In this document: positions 44,696 to 57,249 of the stretch, one piece after another
How the letters are laid out: each line of letters starts with the position of its first letter
Position numbering within the stretch: position 1 is the stretch's first letter
From: Ditylenchus dipsaci
Lineage: Eukaryota; Nematoda; Chromadorea; Rhabditida; Anguinidae
Length of the DNA stretch: 64,000 nucleotides
Assembly (NCBI GenBank): GCA_004194705.1
Contig: SADC01000272.1
Location: forward strand, 62,001 to 126,000
Direction of reading: 5' to 3'
The notes under the pieces: generated by a model
Told to the model about the DNA's origin: nothing
Database searches by the model: none
The model's input: only the letters and a program-made list of their open reading frames with translations
Position numbers and translations under genes: made by a program

Positions 44696-46561
44696 CAAAA
44701 ACAGCAAAATTGCGGAAATGCAGCAAAAATAATTGGCGTTGTGTGTTTATTCCATCCAGTTAATGTAAAATCACAGGGGATTTCTTATGTTTTTAGTTTA
44801 AAAAAAAATTTCAAGCCTCACATATGGCTGAAAATTTTCCAAGCTGTGCAATTTTTTGTTTTGCATCGACTGTGACAAAGAGTTTTGAATTATATTCACT
44901 GTGGATTTTTTTTGGTAAAAACTGCTGAGAAGTGACCGAAAAATGGCCATTTTCGGCTATTTTTGCAAGTGGCGGCCCATAGACACAATAAAAAAATCGT
45001 GTGCCGCCTCTATTCGATAGCATTTTTCAAGGGCTATAGATTCCACCAAAAATTGACCAATATATTACATATAGCGAGGGGTGCTGGCACAAGAGTGGAC
45101 CTAATTTTTCGAAAATTTGATATTCTCGAAAAAAGTTTTATTTTCAAATGCTATTTTCACCACTTTTTAAAGACAAAAGTAGGATTTGATCCAAACCTGC
45201 TTTGCAGGTCCGAACCAAATTCGTAGGGCTTCAAAACGGTGTGAAATTTGTAAAATTGACACCTTGCCAATTTTGAGCATCGGGTCCTTTTTGGTTCAAA
45301 ACACGATTTTTCAGTCATATTTGTTAGTTTGAAAAAATTTCGGTTGGTCTCGAGCTTAAAATAAAAATAAGAGATTAAAATAAGAAAAGAAACCATGCTA
45401 TCATATGTGAAATTATGTGGGAAAGTAGGTTTGTTTAGACCAAAATTGCGATTTTTCTAACTGAAACCCCAAAACCTGGGTAAGGACTACATGACTAGGT
45501 GGATATCCACCTGGATGGCCTTGAAAGGAAAAAGATTAAAATTTTGAAACAAACCTTGCTATCAGATGTAAAATAATGTGGCAAATCAGGTTTGTTAAGA
45601 CCAAAATTACGATTTGCTTCAGTGCAATCCCAAAACCTGGGGCGCTAGCGTAAGAGTGGACCTAATTTTTTGAATAATATCGATTTTGGCCTTTTTTTTT
45701 GATATTTTTGTCTCTTGACGCCTTAATATCGCAGATTCGGCCTTATTCTTTTTGCGTGTCATAGGGCTGGTATTAAGCTACATTTTAATGAAAGGTTGGA
45801 CGAAAATAGTTATTTCAAAAAACAATGATGCGCTTGTATGGACCTGATTTTTGCGCAAAAAAGACGTTTTTAGGGTGTTTTTCGAGCTGTGTAGGACGAC
45901 TGAGTAGGCATAAAACTTTGCCCTCAGCATACGTTTGTAGTTTTTTGCACTGGCCATCATCCGCGTACGAGGTTTTGGGAAGATATTTCCTACAACTTAA
46001 TAAAAAGTTGGCGACGATGGCGGGTTTTTTAAAGAAAATTAGCAAGGGATAAATTTACCCAGCATTTGCCAAAAATACACCAAAAATAAAAGCCGGTGTC
46101 AGAAAAGTTTTTTACGCCGTTTCAAGCCTAAAAACGCAAAACATTGACTTTGTGGAAGTTTTGTACGCTGAACACGATGCGAGTTTCAGATTTGGATTTG
46201 GACCATGTTTCGACTGAGTTAGGTCAGATTTTTTGTTTTGCTCGAAAGAAAAAATCATAAAAATCGACAGTTCAGTAACGCTCGAAGATTTTTTAATTTT
46301 GTTCAACATTTCTTTAGGTGTTTATACTTCTCTTTTTTACATTTTAAACCTAGGAGCAGCTATGAACCCGAAGCTAGTTGAAAACAGCGAAATAGCAGCA
46401 CAATGCAGCAAAAATTTTGCTGCATTTCTTCGCTCGCTACATATTACGCACTTTTCATTTTTTAACTATATTTTTTTGAGTTTTTTCTATCTGAAGTCAA
46501 AAAATGTATGAACCACCCGTATAACAGCAATAATAGGCTACATGCAGCCCGTAAAAGTCAC
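44696..46561. other. Intergenic repeat-derived DNA
   Basis: Contains a diverged direct duplication (about 45390-45485 and 45548-45648, shared TTTGTT-AGACCAAAATT and CCCAAAACCTGGG). No gene recognised. Confidence 0.4.
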
Positions 46562-46625
46562 TCTTAAAGTGGAGGGAGGGATGTTCATATAAGCATCGTC
46601 TAGGTCACAGGTTCAAATCCCCCTG
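46562..46625 (+). repeat. tRNA-derived SINE copy
   Basis: AGTGGAGGGAGGGATGTTCA, TATAAGCATCGTCTAGG and CACAGGTTCAAATCCCC, the last with a B-box. Same family as 62015 and 62815. Confidence 0.55.
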
Positions 46626-47159
46626 GATGTATTACTTATCTTCACTCCATTTTTCATATTTATTTTCAAGTTTGGTATGAAAATAATGCTCATTCTCATG
46701 TCTGTCCGACAAGAGGGACTGCTGGGTACCCAAACCTGGGATCCCCACTGGGCACCCTCCCGTGTACAGGATGGCCTGTAAAAATTCGGAAAATCATTAA
46801 AAGCTTTAAGTTTGAGTTTTATTTGTCTGCAACTCATTCATATTGTTACAAATAGAAGAGCTCACAGGTAGCTTAAATGCTGTCACCGATTTTTCTGGGT
46901 AAATCGATAAGCAAGAAGCTACCTACGCGAAATAATCAATATTTTCCAAATCTATTTAGATTACTATGTATTACTCCACCTGGGTACCACCACTTGAGTA
47001 CCACCTCATGGGTATTAACCTCATGGTATGTATCCTTCCTAGGTACTTCCCGATATTGGTATCACTCACCTGAGTAACACCACCTGGGTCCACCAACTAC
47101 TCACTATGAGGATAGGGTTCACCTGAGTACTGAACGTGAGTGATGGTGAAGTTATAATC

Positions 47160-48400
47160 TTTTTGAGATTTTTGCTATTTAGATTGGCGACCTACAGCGT
47201 TTTTTCGTTTAATAGACCAAACCTAATACAATCCTAGAAGCTTTTAAGCTCAAGAGGTGGCTGAAAAGTTCTGAATCCCTTCTTCGTCCTCGCTGTCATC
47301 CTTCTGATCTGTTCTTATCTTCTTCTTTTGTTTTTTTTTAGAGTCAGGAATCGAATATAAATGTTTTCACATTAAAATTACTATAAAAAAGTTGGTAGCT
47401 TTCGAAGGTTTGACAAGAGAAAAGAGAGTATGTTCGACGAATAGAATGGCCCTACATTGGACGATTTTAAATTTTTAGTTATTACTAAATTTCGATTTTC
47501 AACTTTATTATAGCTTAGATATAAGCCATAGCCTAGAATCATGGCTACACATTGGTATATAAAAGTGTTTAATTGTAAAGAAAATACAGAAAAATATCAA
47601 TTTAGGAAAAACCCAAAATGAGGTAACTGATTCAGGTAGGCTTCAGCCTTCAACTCAGCTGTTATAGTTGTTTAACCATACGCTGAATTACCGAATTAGT
47701 CATTTAGTTTTCGGTGGTGATTAAGGTGAAAAATGAGGTAGCCAATTGCCCAGGCTCTTAATTAGGTATGGGGGTGAAAGAGTTCATTCTAATCTCAACC
47801 CACTCCTGGTGAACTAGATTTCAGCTACCACAGCGTAGTCCTTTCCATCGTTTGGCGGGAAGACGGACTAGCCTGGCATCTTCTGCTAGGTTCCACGAGT
47901 AGGAATAAGCCCGGTCATCTGGGACGGGCCTTCCTTGGAATCCACTTGGAATCCAGTATTGGGGCGAAAGAGCAATCAACCCATACGAACCACTAGCCAT
48001 ATAGTTCAAACTAGCGAAGGGTCATTACTCCACTCTCTCGACTTTACTGGGGTGAAACCATTGAAGGCAGTGGTCTCGGCCAAATATATCGAAGGGCTAT
48101 TATCCAGCTCCACGACATGCACTACGAACATTAGTTGGCAGGACTTCAGCCTGAAAAGAAACAAAATAAGTACTCTGACGCCGATGACATAATTCTAAAG
48201 AAGGTACAGCAATATGCAAGAACTGATCCAGAAGACCTGGACTTCATGGAATATCTTCGAGGATGGCTTTAACTTTATTAAGGATCAATGATTAAGTTGT
48301 TATTTGTTTGATGTTTAGTTTTAGTTGTTATATTTTTTTGCCAAATGAGAGCCCGAGGTGGAAATTTTAAAAGATGAAATCTATTGAACCATTATTAACT
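47160..48400. other. Intergenic stretch with possible decayed coding debris
   Basis: GC content rises at 47820-48260. A plus-strand reading ends VQQYARTDPEDLDFMEYLRG then WL and stop (48260s) after an AG acceptor-like site near 48137. Other frames give YWGERAINPYEPLA. No family recognised; could be a dead exon. Confidence 0.3.
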
Positions 48401-48401
48401 A

Positions 48402-48782
48402 GGGTTTGCAGGCGCCTATCGGCGCCTATGTCGTTCGGGAACATTAGTGTTTCGGTTATACTCTTGTTGTTCGGGATAGAACATCCACTCTATCTGTAAA
48501 CCCACCTACTCTACCTCGCCTACTCTCGCCTATCCTCATTTACCCTCGCCTACTGTCGCCTATCCTCGCCTAACCTTGCCTATCCTCGCTTTTTCTTCGC
48601 TACCTCGCATACTCTCGCCTAGCCTCACCTAGCCTCGCCTAGCTCACCTATCCTCGCCTACCTTCGCCTATTTCGATAATATAACGTACGCCTGACCTGG
48701 TCCCCACGGTGTTACGTTTTATCAAAAATTGACTGTAGAGATTTCTCTCTGAACATTTAGCTATCCTATCTGGCTACCTACC
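48402..48782. repeat. Dispersed repeat with CTCGCCTA octamer array, copy 2
   Basis: Same start (CTAGGGTTTGCAGGCGCC), internal array (about 48510-48670) and end (CTATCCTATCTGGC) as copy 1. It stops at the assembly gap. Confidence 0.7.
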
Positions 48783-48799
48783 NNNNNNNNNNNNNNNNN
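48783..48799. other. Assembly gap (17 N)
   Basis: A run of 17 undetermined bases at the edge of the tandem repeat. The true array length is therefore unknown. Confidence 0.99.
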
Positions 48800-49940
48800 C
48801 CACCGATATCAGGCTCAAAACTACCAAATACCGTTCCGAAATTACCAATATCGGGCTCAAACCACCAAAACGGGACCAAATCACGTGGGCTCTCCCAAAC
48901 CACTGATATCGGCACCAAACCACGGATAAGCCCAAAACACGTGGCACACCAAAACACTAAATCGGCGCCAAACCACCAAATGGGGGCACAAACCACGTAA
49001 GCACATTGGAACGCGCAGGATGGGCTTAACCACGTTGGCACAACCGAACCATCAGATAGGCTCCAAACCACCAGAATGGGCCCGAACACGTGGGTGCACC
49101 TGAACCATCAGGACGAGGCCCGAACCAGTGAGCGCACTCGAACCACCAGGATGGGTCCTGAACCACGTGGGCGCACCCGAACCACCAATATCGGGCCCAA
49201 ACCACCAGGACGGAACTAAACCACGTGTGGTCACCCGAATCGCGAAATACGTGGGTTCACCCAACCACTAATATCGTGCTCAAACCACCGATGTCGGGCC
49301 CAAACCAAGAATATCGGGCCACAACCACCAATATCGATTTCAACCATCAATATCGTGTCTAAACCACCAGGAAGAGGCATGAACCACGTAGGCTCACACA
49401 AACCACCATATGGGAGCCAAATCATGTGGGCACATCCGGATCACTGATATCGGGCTGAACCACCAATACCAAGCCTTAACCACCAGGACGGGGCCCAAAC
49501 CACGTGGGCACCCCCAAACCACCAATAACGGGCCCAAACCACCAGGACGGGGCCCAAACCACGTGGGTCATACAAACACGAATATGGGCTCAAACCACGT
49601 GGGCACCTCCAAACCACCAATACCACGCCTAAACCACAGGACAGGGCCCCAACCGAACTAAAACAGCGAACTACCAGCATTGGCTTTAACACATTTCAAC
49701 ACCGAAAGAACAGCGGCCTTTGCTGCTGCGGCGCTTCTAGACCCAAACCACCAATACTGGGCTCAAACTACCGATATCGGGCCTAAACTACCGATATCGG
49801 GCCTAAACTACCAATATCGGGCCCAAAACAACAATACCGGCCCAAACCACCAATATCGGGCCCAAACCACGTGGGCTCACCCAAACACCAATACCGGACG
49901 TACATGTAGAAGCTGGGACAATGCGGCATCTGCCGCATAG
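48800..49940. repeat. Degenerate tandem repeat (minisatellite)
   Basis: Built from two alternating unit types of roughly 20-30 bp, ACCACCAATATCGGGCCCAA and CACGTGGGCGCACCC with GACGGGGCCCAAACC. Units diverge by substitution and length. Two unique-looking interruptions at 49640-49740 and 49905-49950 each end near GCGCTTCTAG or GCGCTTTCTAG. Frames running through it are artefacts of the repeat. Confidence 0.85.
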
Positions 49941-50464
49941 GCGCTTTCTAGTTACCCTTACTAAGGTGCTATTTAAACTGAAGATGGAGCGAAATTTCAT
50001 TAATTGAGCAAAAATAAAATTTTCAACAAAAAGCAACAAGGAACATGTCGTACAAATTCCTAGAGTCTCCTATTTCTAGTAAAAACGAAATACGACGATT
50101 GATTAAAATAAACAAAGTTAGGACGATTTCAAATATCGTATTTTCTCTAATAAACGCCATCCCCAAATGCGGTATTTTTATTTATTTATTTTTCGCCTAT
50201 GTAACCCAATTATGGATGTCAACTCCTAGGCATGTTACATACCAAATGTAGCTGAAAACTGAGATACATTTTAGTATGTAACGTTCATAAGGTTCGCTGC
50301 CTAAAATATTCAAAAATGCAAAAAATAAAATCCCGAATTTGGAATTTAAAATACGGTAGTTCTAAATATTTGCCGCACGCTGTATTCTAAATAAATTAAA
50401 ATTTTGACTAAATCAAATGTTACGATCATTAAATAATTTAGATAGACATCCATCTGGCTTGCAG

Positions 50465-53400
50465 GTACTTCTCCCTGGTGGCTAACCGATGGTTGGGAAT
50501 CCGTCTAGAGCTTCATTTCATAATCTCTTTCGGCTATCCTAGCTGTAGTTTCCAAAACTGGGGTACTGTGACTGCCGGACTGATTGGGCTGTCTGTTTCA
50601 AAAGTCTAGATGTAATGATTCAAAAACATCGTAATCCAAATATATGTACTGCAAAGCTCTAGATAACAATGATGCTTGGCTTTTTGATCCGCCAAATCAG
50701 TGAGGTGGAGACAACATTGTCAGCATGGAACGAGTCAAGGAGTACTCGGAAACACCACAAGAGGTTGGTTAATCATCTACCGTATTTTGTCTATTAATCC
50801 CCCACTCTCTAATAAACCCACACCTCTTGTTCTTAACTAGGATTGAGAGTTCGGGTTATTTTTCGTTAAAGTTTGATGATTTTTCGGTGGTTAAAAAAAT
50901 CCCCATGGGGGTTTAATAGAGAAAATACGGTAGTATAAAATCTTGGGTTATTAAAGAAGAAGAGGGAAACAGTGTACACATTTTTTGTCGACATACAGAA
51001 AATATATGGCATAGAATTTTGCGCGCTACTATAGAATAATCCTCCCCCAAAAAACCTAAACCTTAGCCATTTTTGGACTATAATTACCTGTGAGATGAAT
51101 CCTTGCTACGGAGAAACTAGGCTAGTGTTTTCAATTATCAGGTCAAGATTTTGCCTTAACTTTTCTAAAATCGTCTGTAAGTTTTCTGTAAGTTTTTTTA
51201 CAGCATTTATATACAATTTTTTCATTTTGTCCAGAATCGAATGTTAATTTTAACGATGGAATTTTTTTGAACACAGAAAAAGTTAATAAATTTTCGACTA
51301 ATCCAAGGTCTCTTTCTGCATTTTCTAAATTCATAGATTATTTCTCGATATTCATAAGAAAAATAGTCTGAATTTAATTCTAAACAAAAATAAACAGAAA
51401 CCGCTGATGGAAACGCTGCAAAAGGAAGTTACATACAATTTTAGAAAACTGCGGGAAATCTTGACCTTAATTTTTCAAACATTGCACTTGACTGTGCGCA
51501 GTCAATGCTAGATTGTCTATTGCATCATTAAATTTTATTTCACAATCACTTTATTTTAATCTCTTGATCATTAGAGTTTTTGATTTATTTTCTTTTACCT
51601 TTTGTTGTTTCTACAGGCAGAATGGTACAGTCCAAACAACACCAAGAACCGCGAGATTTCCATCCGTAATTTATGTTGTCGCTATCGTCCTGAATTAAAG
51701 CTTTCCCTCCGCAACATCACTGCCCAATATTAGACCCCGTGAAAAGATAGGAGTGGTCGGCAGGACAGGTTTCTGCTTGATTTTTGTAGAGTCCATGGAC
51801 AATAAAATTTTTCAGGGTCCGGCAAGACTTCTCTGTCTCTAGCTTTGTTTCGAATAATTGAGCCAGCTGAAGGCCAAATACTAATTGATGGATTGGACAT
51901 TTTGCACCATAGGGTTGCATGAATTAAGATCCAAAATCACAGTTATCCACAAGTAAATATATTTTTATTGGTGTTGAATGCTATGATTGAGAAACTAATT
52001 TGTTTGCAGGACCCAGTGCTCTTCTCGGGCACCCTACGCTTTAACCTGGACCCTTTCAATATCCACAGATGCAGAGTTGTGGACTGCTCTAGAACATGCA
52101 CATCTAAAGACCTTTGTGGAGACTCAACGTGATCTCTCATCACATTTCTGGGAGGTGACAACATCAGGTTTGCTTATACAAAATAATAAAAAAAAGGAAT
52201 GAAAATTAAAACCATAGAAGAAACTAAAATGGTCGACCAATTCGGAACATATTCTCATAAGACATAAAACGACATCAAATACTTAACTAGAAATGTGAGA
52301 GCATCACCAACCCACATTCACAAAGAACTATGTCTCTTAACCAATAATGTGAACGTGGTTTATATATAAATTTAAAGTAATACTCGTAGATTCATTGACC
52401 CACAATAGCAAGTAAAAAACACTTGTATGAGTATAAAAAGATATTTATATATTTCATTTTTTAACAATTTTTTTTTAGAAAAATTTGTGCTGTCTAGAAG
52501 TATGTATTTTTGGACAAGTGAGGTGCTCGGTACCTTTTTCATTTGACCACCCCACCCTTATTTTTGCCAATAAATTTGAACTTTTTTGGCTTTTTCATTT
52601 TAAGACAGGTCTGCCATATGTCCTTTTTAAAAAAATTTGTCCTTTTTCGGGACCCCAAGTCTTTTTTTATTTTTGAAGTTTTAGTCAAAATATTTTTTTT
52701 CGCTCCAAAATGGCGATATGCACTAGATAAATTGCACATTTTCCTTGAAATTCCTTTTTTTGCGAAAATGTTTTTTTGAGATGCAGCCTGTTTTAATAAA
52801 TTATAGATTGTTTGTCTGCATGTTATTGTTATAAAAAGGTGTTTTAGCAGACCGAATGTACGCTAGCTACCGCAAGGGAGCGAGGGGAAGCAAGTTTATT
52901 TTTGGAACTTATCCATCAGATAAAAGTTTAACGCGGTAATTGCGCCAATTCACGCCATTGACAGCTTTTTAAAATAAAATCAAGTCAAAAAAGACTATTT
53001 AGGCCGAAAAAATTAAAAATATTTTTGACTAAAACGGGAAAGGTGATCGAATGGGAAAAGTACCAAGTGCTCTAACAAATGATATTTCATATACAGACGA
53101 ATCTCTCCATGGTGGTCACCCTAGGACTGACCATACCGACCATGTAACCTACTATCGAGAGACATGATTGTATAACATAATCTAAGAGTATATTAATTAA
53201 GTGTGGGACAGCGCCAACTGATCTGTCTGGCTAGAGCTATTCTGCGCAGAAGTGCTGTGATAGTGCTAGACGGGCAACTGCTAGTATAGACCCGTCCACT
53301 GACGCTCTCATCCAGAAGACTATTCGTGACGAGTTTTTGACTCCACTGTGATCACTATAGCTCACAGGATCAGCACTATAGGACTATGACAGGTCGTTTG

Positions 53401-53558
53401 CTGAATTAGAGCTGTAGACTTAAGTGCTAACTTGTTTAGAATAATGAGTAACAAGGCGAGCTTCTAGAGTTTGACACTCCTAAAAAATTGTTGGCCGATA
53501 GGCGATCGTTGTTTTCAATTTGGTGGCCAGTTTAGGAAATGCCAACAGTCAGACATGA
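50465..53558 (+). pseudogene. ABCC (MRP-type) ABC transporter pseudogene, 3' part
   Basis: ABCC proteins export conjugated anions across membranes using two nucleotide-binding domains. Seven exon remnants keep family order: 50465-50600 (last part of TMD2, YFSLVANRWLGIRLEL), 50663-50763 (MERVKEYSETPQE), 51617-51768 (RYRPELKLSLRNI; Walker A start), 51816-51952 ([20 protein letters not shown]), 52010-52167 (DPVLFSGTLRFNLDPFN), 53202-53392 (VGQRQLICLARAILRRSAVI, Walker B VIVLD, switch His in ITIAHR) and 53440-53558 (EFDTPKKLLADRR, stop TGA). AATAAA at 53628. At least eight frameshifts interrupt it, several within one exon, and the 5' two thirds of the gene are not found upstream. Introns are kept, so this is a duplicated or unitary pseudogene, not a retrocopy. 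A MITE (50780-50930) sits in one intron. Confidence 0.85.
50780..50930. mobile_element. MITE of the CCGTATTT family in the ABCC pseudogene
   Basis: Ends CCGTATTTTGTCTATTAATC / complement, TA-flanked; 151 bp; between pseudogene exons 2 and 3. Confidence 0.75.
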
Positions 53559-53699
53559 TTGAGAAGATAAAGATTATAGAATATTTATCTGATTCTTATA
53601 CGATTATAAAATTGTTCCAATTATGTGAATAAATATTTACAAGACTACAGCGCGCTCTACCTAACAGGCTTTTAACACACTCCGACTATTTAGGACATT

Positions 53700-54474
53700 C
53701 AACTTCAAGGTTATTTTATTTCACTAGGCCACACCTTTCAAAATTTGAATCTTAGTGTATTAGGGAAATTGGCGCCAAACAAAAAATTATCGAAAATGGT
53801 CGATTTGAGACACCTTTTTTGTTTCATGCTGCTGACCAGGTTTTTCACAACTTTCGGCTTCTGCATGCTTTTTCAAAATATTCCTCACATGAAGGGTTGA
53901 AGACTCCATCACTTGCCCATAAAGCAGTTAAAATTTCAAAACTAGAACTAATTTCTGTGCAGATTTTCGAAGAAATTCTTCGCATTATTGATTGATAACC
54001 TTTTTTTTTCTAAAATTTTGTCAAACAAAACCGGAGACTCGATAGAGGAGTAAATTTGCTGCGTGTTGGTACCAAGGACGTATGCAAAAAATGCAAATTT
54101 AGGGTGTCTAATGCAAAAGTTTAGATGATAAACGGCAAAAACCCCTATTTTTTACTCGGAAAAATGCCAGTTGTTTGCTTAAAATGGTCTCTAGTTTTAT
54201 AAACTCTGACTTTACAAAATCGGTGATTATTCTTGTAGCTGAATGTCTGAGCTATCTTTGTTGTATGAGAGGTCCTAAAAACGACGACTTTTTCAGATTT
54301 TTTGACGGAATCAAATTGGTGTAATTTTCAGGTATATGATGAGGACTTGCAATCCAAGCTATCAAAGAAGCAGAGAGCAGGACGGAAATAAGAGATCAAT
54401 GAGAAGCAGGTTTAGCAGGTGTAACAGGTTGCGTTTGGTACCTCTTCAGTGATCACACTTATTTTTTACTTTAG
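53700..54474. other. Intergenic, nothing recognised
   Basis: AT-rich DNA between the ABCC and H3 relics, without repeats or frames of note. Confidence 0.4.
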
Positions 54475-54917
54475 CAAACTGCGCATAAGACTGTGCCGGA
54501 AAAGCTCCGAAAAAGTCTGTAGGTGTCAAGACATGCTCGTGCCGGAGTCGATGGTGGAATCAAGAAGCGCGTCGCTATCGTCCTGGCACTGTTGCTCTTC
54601 GTGAGATGCTCCGCTATCAATAGTCGACTGATTTTGCTCCGTAAGCTTCCCTTCAGCGCCTTGTCCGTGAAATTGCGCAAAGTTCAAGACAGTTCTTCGC
54701 TATCAGTGCGTTCCTCTTCCGATCATCGTATATGTCCTCCAATAACCTATTTGTTTTAGGGCGTTTGCTGTTGTTGCTCTTCAGGAAGCCATGGAAATGT
54801 AGTTGACATGCTTCTTCGAAAACAGCAATTTGTGCGCCGTCCATGCCAACGGTCACCGTCATGTGCAAGGACCTTCAGCTGGCTCGTCGTCTTCGCGGTC
54901 ATTTCATGCTTGAGGCT
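54475..54917 (+). pseudogene. Histone H3 pseudogene
   Basis: H3 is the core nucleosomal histone. Read in shifting frames the stretch gives QTAHKT...EKLRKSL (tail), RYRPGTVALREM, KLPF, QRLVREIAQ, FKTVLRYQ, ALQEAMEM, FFENSNLCAVHAN and MCKDLQLARRLRG, in correct order with several frameshifts and at least two internal stops. No intron is seen, as in replication-dependent histone genes. Many substitutions indicate an old relic. No neighbouring histone genes were found, so it is either a dispersed orphan or the remains of a cluster. Confidence 0.85.
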
Positions 54918-54974
54918 TTGGAAGAAATTGCAACACAATCGTTACACAGTCATACTCGTTACAGCTACTCCAAA

Positions 54975-54990
54975 GGTTCTTCTAAGAACC
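54975..54990 (+). terminator. Histone-type 3' stem-loop of the H3 relic
   Basis: GGTTCTTCTAAGAACC forms a 6-bp stem with a 4-base loop, preceded by CCAAA and followed by ACTTT, about 60 bp after the expected H3 stop. This is the geometry of the replication-dependent histone mRNA 3' end (consensus GGCTCTTTTCAGAGCC), with compensated stem changes. Confidence 0.65.
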
Positions 54991-55679
54991 ACTTTGTTTT
55001 TGTCTTTCTCATAAGTTGTTCTGAATAAACGTATTTATTATGAAGTTCTGTATTCGGATTCTTACTTTTTCTGTGTTATCAGGTGATGTAGTCAAGTGGA
55101 TTGTCAGAATTATGTCATAGTGAATGAGATTTAGATCCCTTCTCTTTTTTCGGTTGAAATACTATAAATTTTAGTGTTTTTGCAATTTTTAACCAATTGT
55201 GAAATGGCAAAAATCTTTGATTTGTGATGTTTGAGGTGTTGAATTTCAAATGAAGCTGATTACGTTCGTAACTAGAGATGGGCGTTTGCATTTGCCTAAT
55301 ATCAGTACTGATAGCGTACGATGAAATTTCTAAAAAAAAGATCTTTTTGGAGTAAAGACCCTGTGCTTTCGCAAAAAACAGTACATTTCGGTGAAAAAAG
55401 ACAAAAAAATTTAAAAAGGCGCGTAAAAACGGCAACTTAATTCTTGGCGTTTTGTTTAAGTTGAATTACAAGGAATTCAAATTTTGAAAGGGTGTGGTAA
55501 CAGTCAACTCGGTTTTAATTCAAAGTGTCGTACTGAACAAGATATAGAGAAAAACATGTTTGGTATAAAATGATGTGCGGTTTCTGCGCTTTCTGCTACA
55601 GTGAGTTGCTGAAATATAAACGGTGACATCAATGTTTTTTCGGTGTTTTTATAAAAAGTAACTGAATTTGTTATTTCAC

Positions 55680-55840
55680 GGAGTTTCTGAAAAATGCTTC
55701 GAGCTGTGTAAAAAGTGCCTGTTAGTTTTTTGAGATCCCTCGCAGGCACTTTTTACACAGCTCGAACAGTAAATGAAAACAGGGTTTTCAGACCACTTGA
55801 AGTTAGGGGGCGGCAATTAGAGAAAATACGTTATCTTAAA
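55680..55840. repeat. Partial CCGTATTT-family MITE
   Basis: Shares GCACTTTTTACACAGCTC, GTAAATGAAAACA and CAGACCACTTGAAGTT with the complete element at 62082-62327, and ends AGAGAAAATACG. Left end missing. Confidence 0.6.
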
Positions 55841-57009
55841 TTTCTTACCGTTTTTATCACTGAAAAAACCTGTTGGCGATACCTGTGTAACCAAAAGGAT
55901 GTCCGCTTAGGTTAGTGAAATGAGTACGATGAAAGGTGTCCGTTTATCGGGGGTATGTTTTCCGATAAGTGACGTTTACTTGACCAAATTAGGTGACTAT
56001 ATTGTATCGTTATCGGGGGTGTCCGTTTATCCAGGTTTGACTGTATCTAATTCAGGTCATCACAAAGTCACGAAAATTCGAGTCCAGTAATTTATTTAAC
56101 GAAAACTATATCCAAAAAATCCAACAAAAGTGTTACACGAACATCAATGGGAGGGATTACATTTTTATATATCGAGGGTATCGTTTATTGATTTTCATTG
56201 ACGACGAACCAAACCTGTCGCCAATTTGCACTATATCGCGACTCGCACTATATCGGAGTCGCACTATATCGAGACTCGACTGTAAATACAAGTTTGGTCG
56301 GAGAGGGGTCATATAAAATGCAAAATATTAGGGTGCGCTCACAACACGTCCGCATCCGCTTGTATTGTAAGCACCCATTGTGAGCCTTGCGCGCATCCGT
56401 ATGCGCACGTGCGTACGAAATGCGTATGTATTGTGAGCAAGCGTCCGCATACTAGTTTGGTTTCACTTCCAGGTTTAATACCCCTATCACTGTTCATAAC
56501 ATTAAAGTAGGACAGCCAGGATGGCACATATTTCAAGATGTATTATATCTTTTTCGGAATTTTTGAGTTGTGCACCTTAGAGGAAGGGTTTTATTTTGAA
56601 ACTGGGATTTTTTGAGCTCTGTAAATTAGATTTTAATATTTTTTACACTTATATGTTTTTTTACAATAGACGAATCATTCTGAAAATTCACTCTATCAAT
56701 ATCAAATAAGATCATAATCTCCAGATCAAAACTTTTTTTGAAAAAAATTTGTCCCAGTCAGGAGTAACCTGGAACTTCTAGAGTGAAATTCGAACTTATA
56801 TTTTTTGTAGAACCCGGATGGACATAATGGGCATACCTTATGCAACCACACACACTCAAAATGAAGTCCTGCTTACTGGCGTCATCCCAAGTATGAAAAT
56901 TTATATATACTATATAATTTTATAAAGATATACAATAGCTCCGAAAATTTGAGAGGAAAAATAATTCGAGAACTCATGTGAGCAAGTAGTAAGTAGTAAA
57001 CAACCTTAA

Positions 57010-57241
57010 AGGGGCAAGCCCACGCTAATAAGAGGTGGTGCCGGGAATTCAAAAATTTTTCCTAATCATTGAACTTCTGTACGCATTTTTCAACTTGGTT
57101 TCTAACAAAACGAGCCTAGAATTCAATTTTAGGTATGGTTTTGTTAGAAACCAAGTTGAAAAAAATCCGTACAGAAGTTCGATGATTGGGAAAAAATTTT
57201 GAATTCCCGGGCACCACTCTTATTAGCGTGGGCATGCCCCT
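57010..57241. mobile_element. piggyBac-like MITE (TTAA), copy 2
   Basis: Ends AGGGGCAAGCCCACGC / complement (one base gained), TTAA at 57006-57009 and 57242-57245. Interior (CTAATCATTGAACTTCTGTACG, read in two blocks) matches copy 1, while the outer ends differ. A third, truncated copy lies at about 39500-39585. Confidence 0.75.
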
Positions 57242-57249
57242 TTAAAGGA

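Noticed and set aside
48778..49940. Several overlapping ORFs of 60-103 codons and a regular repeat that could suggest a CRISPR array
   Set aside because: The frames are by-products of a degenerate minisatellite, one running into the N gap. There are no constant repeats with unique spacers, and the DNA is animal.
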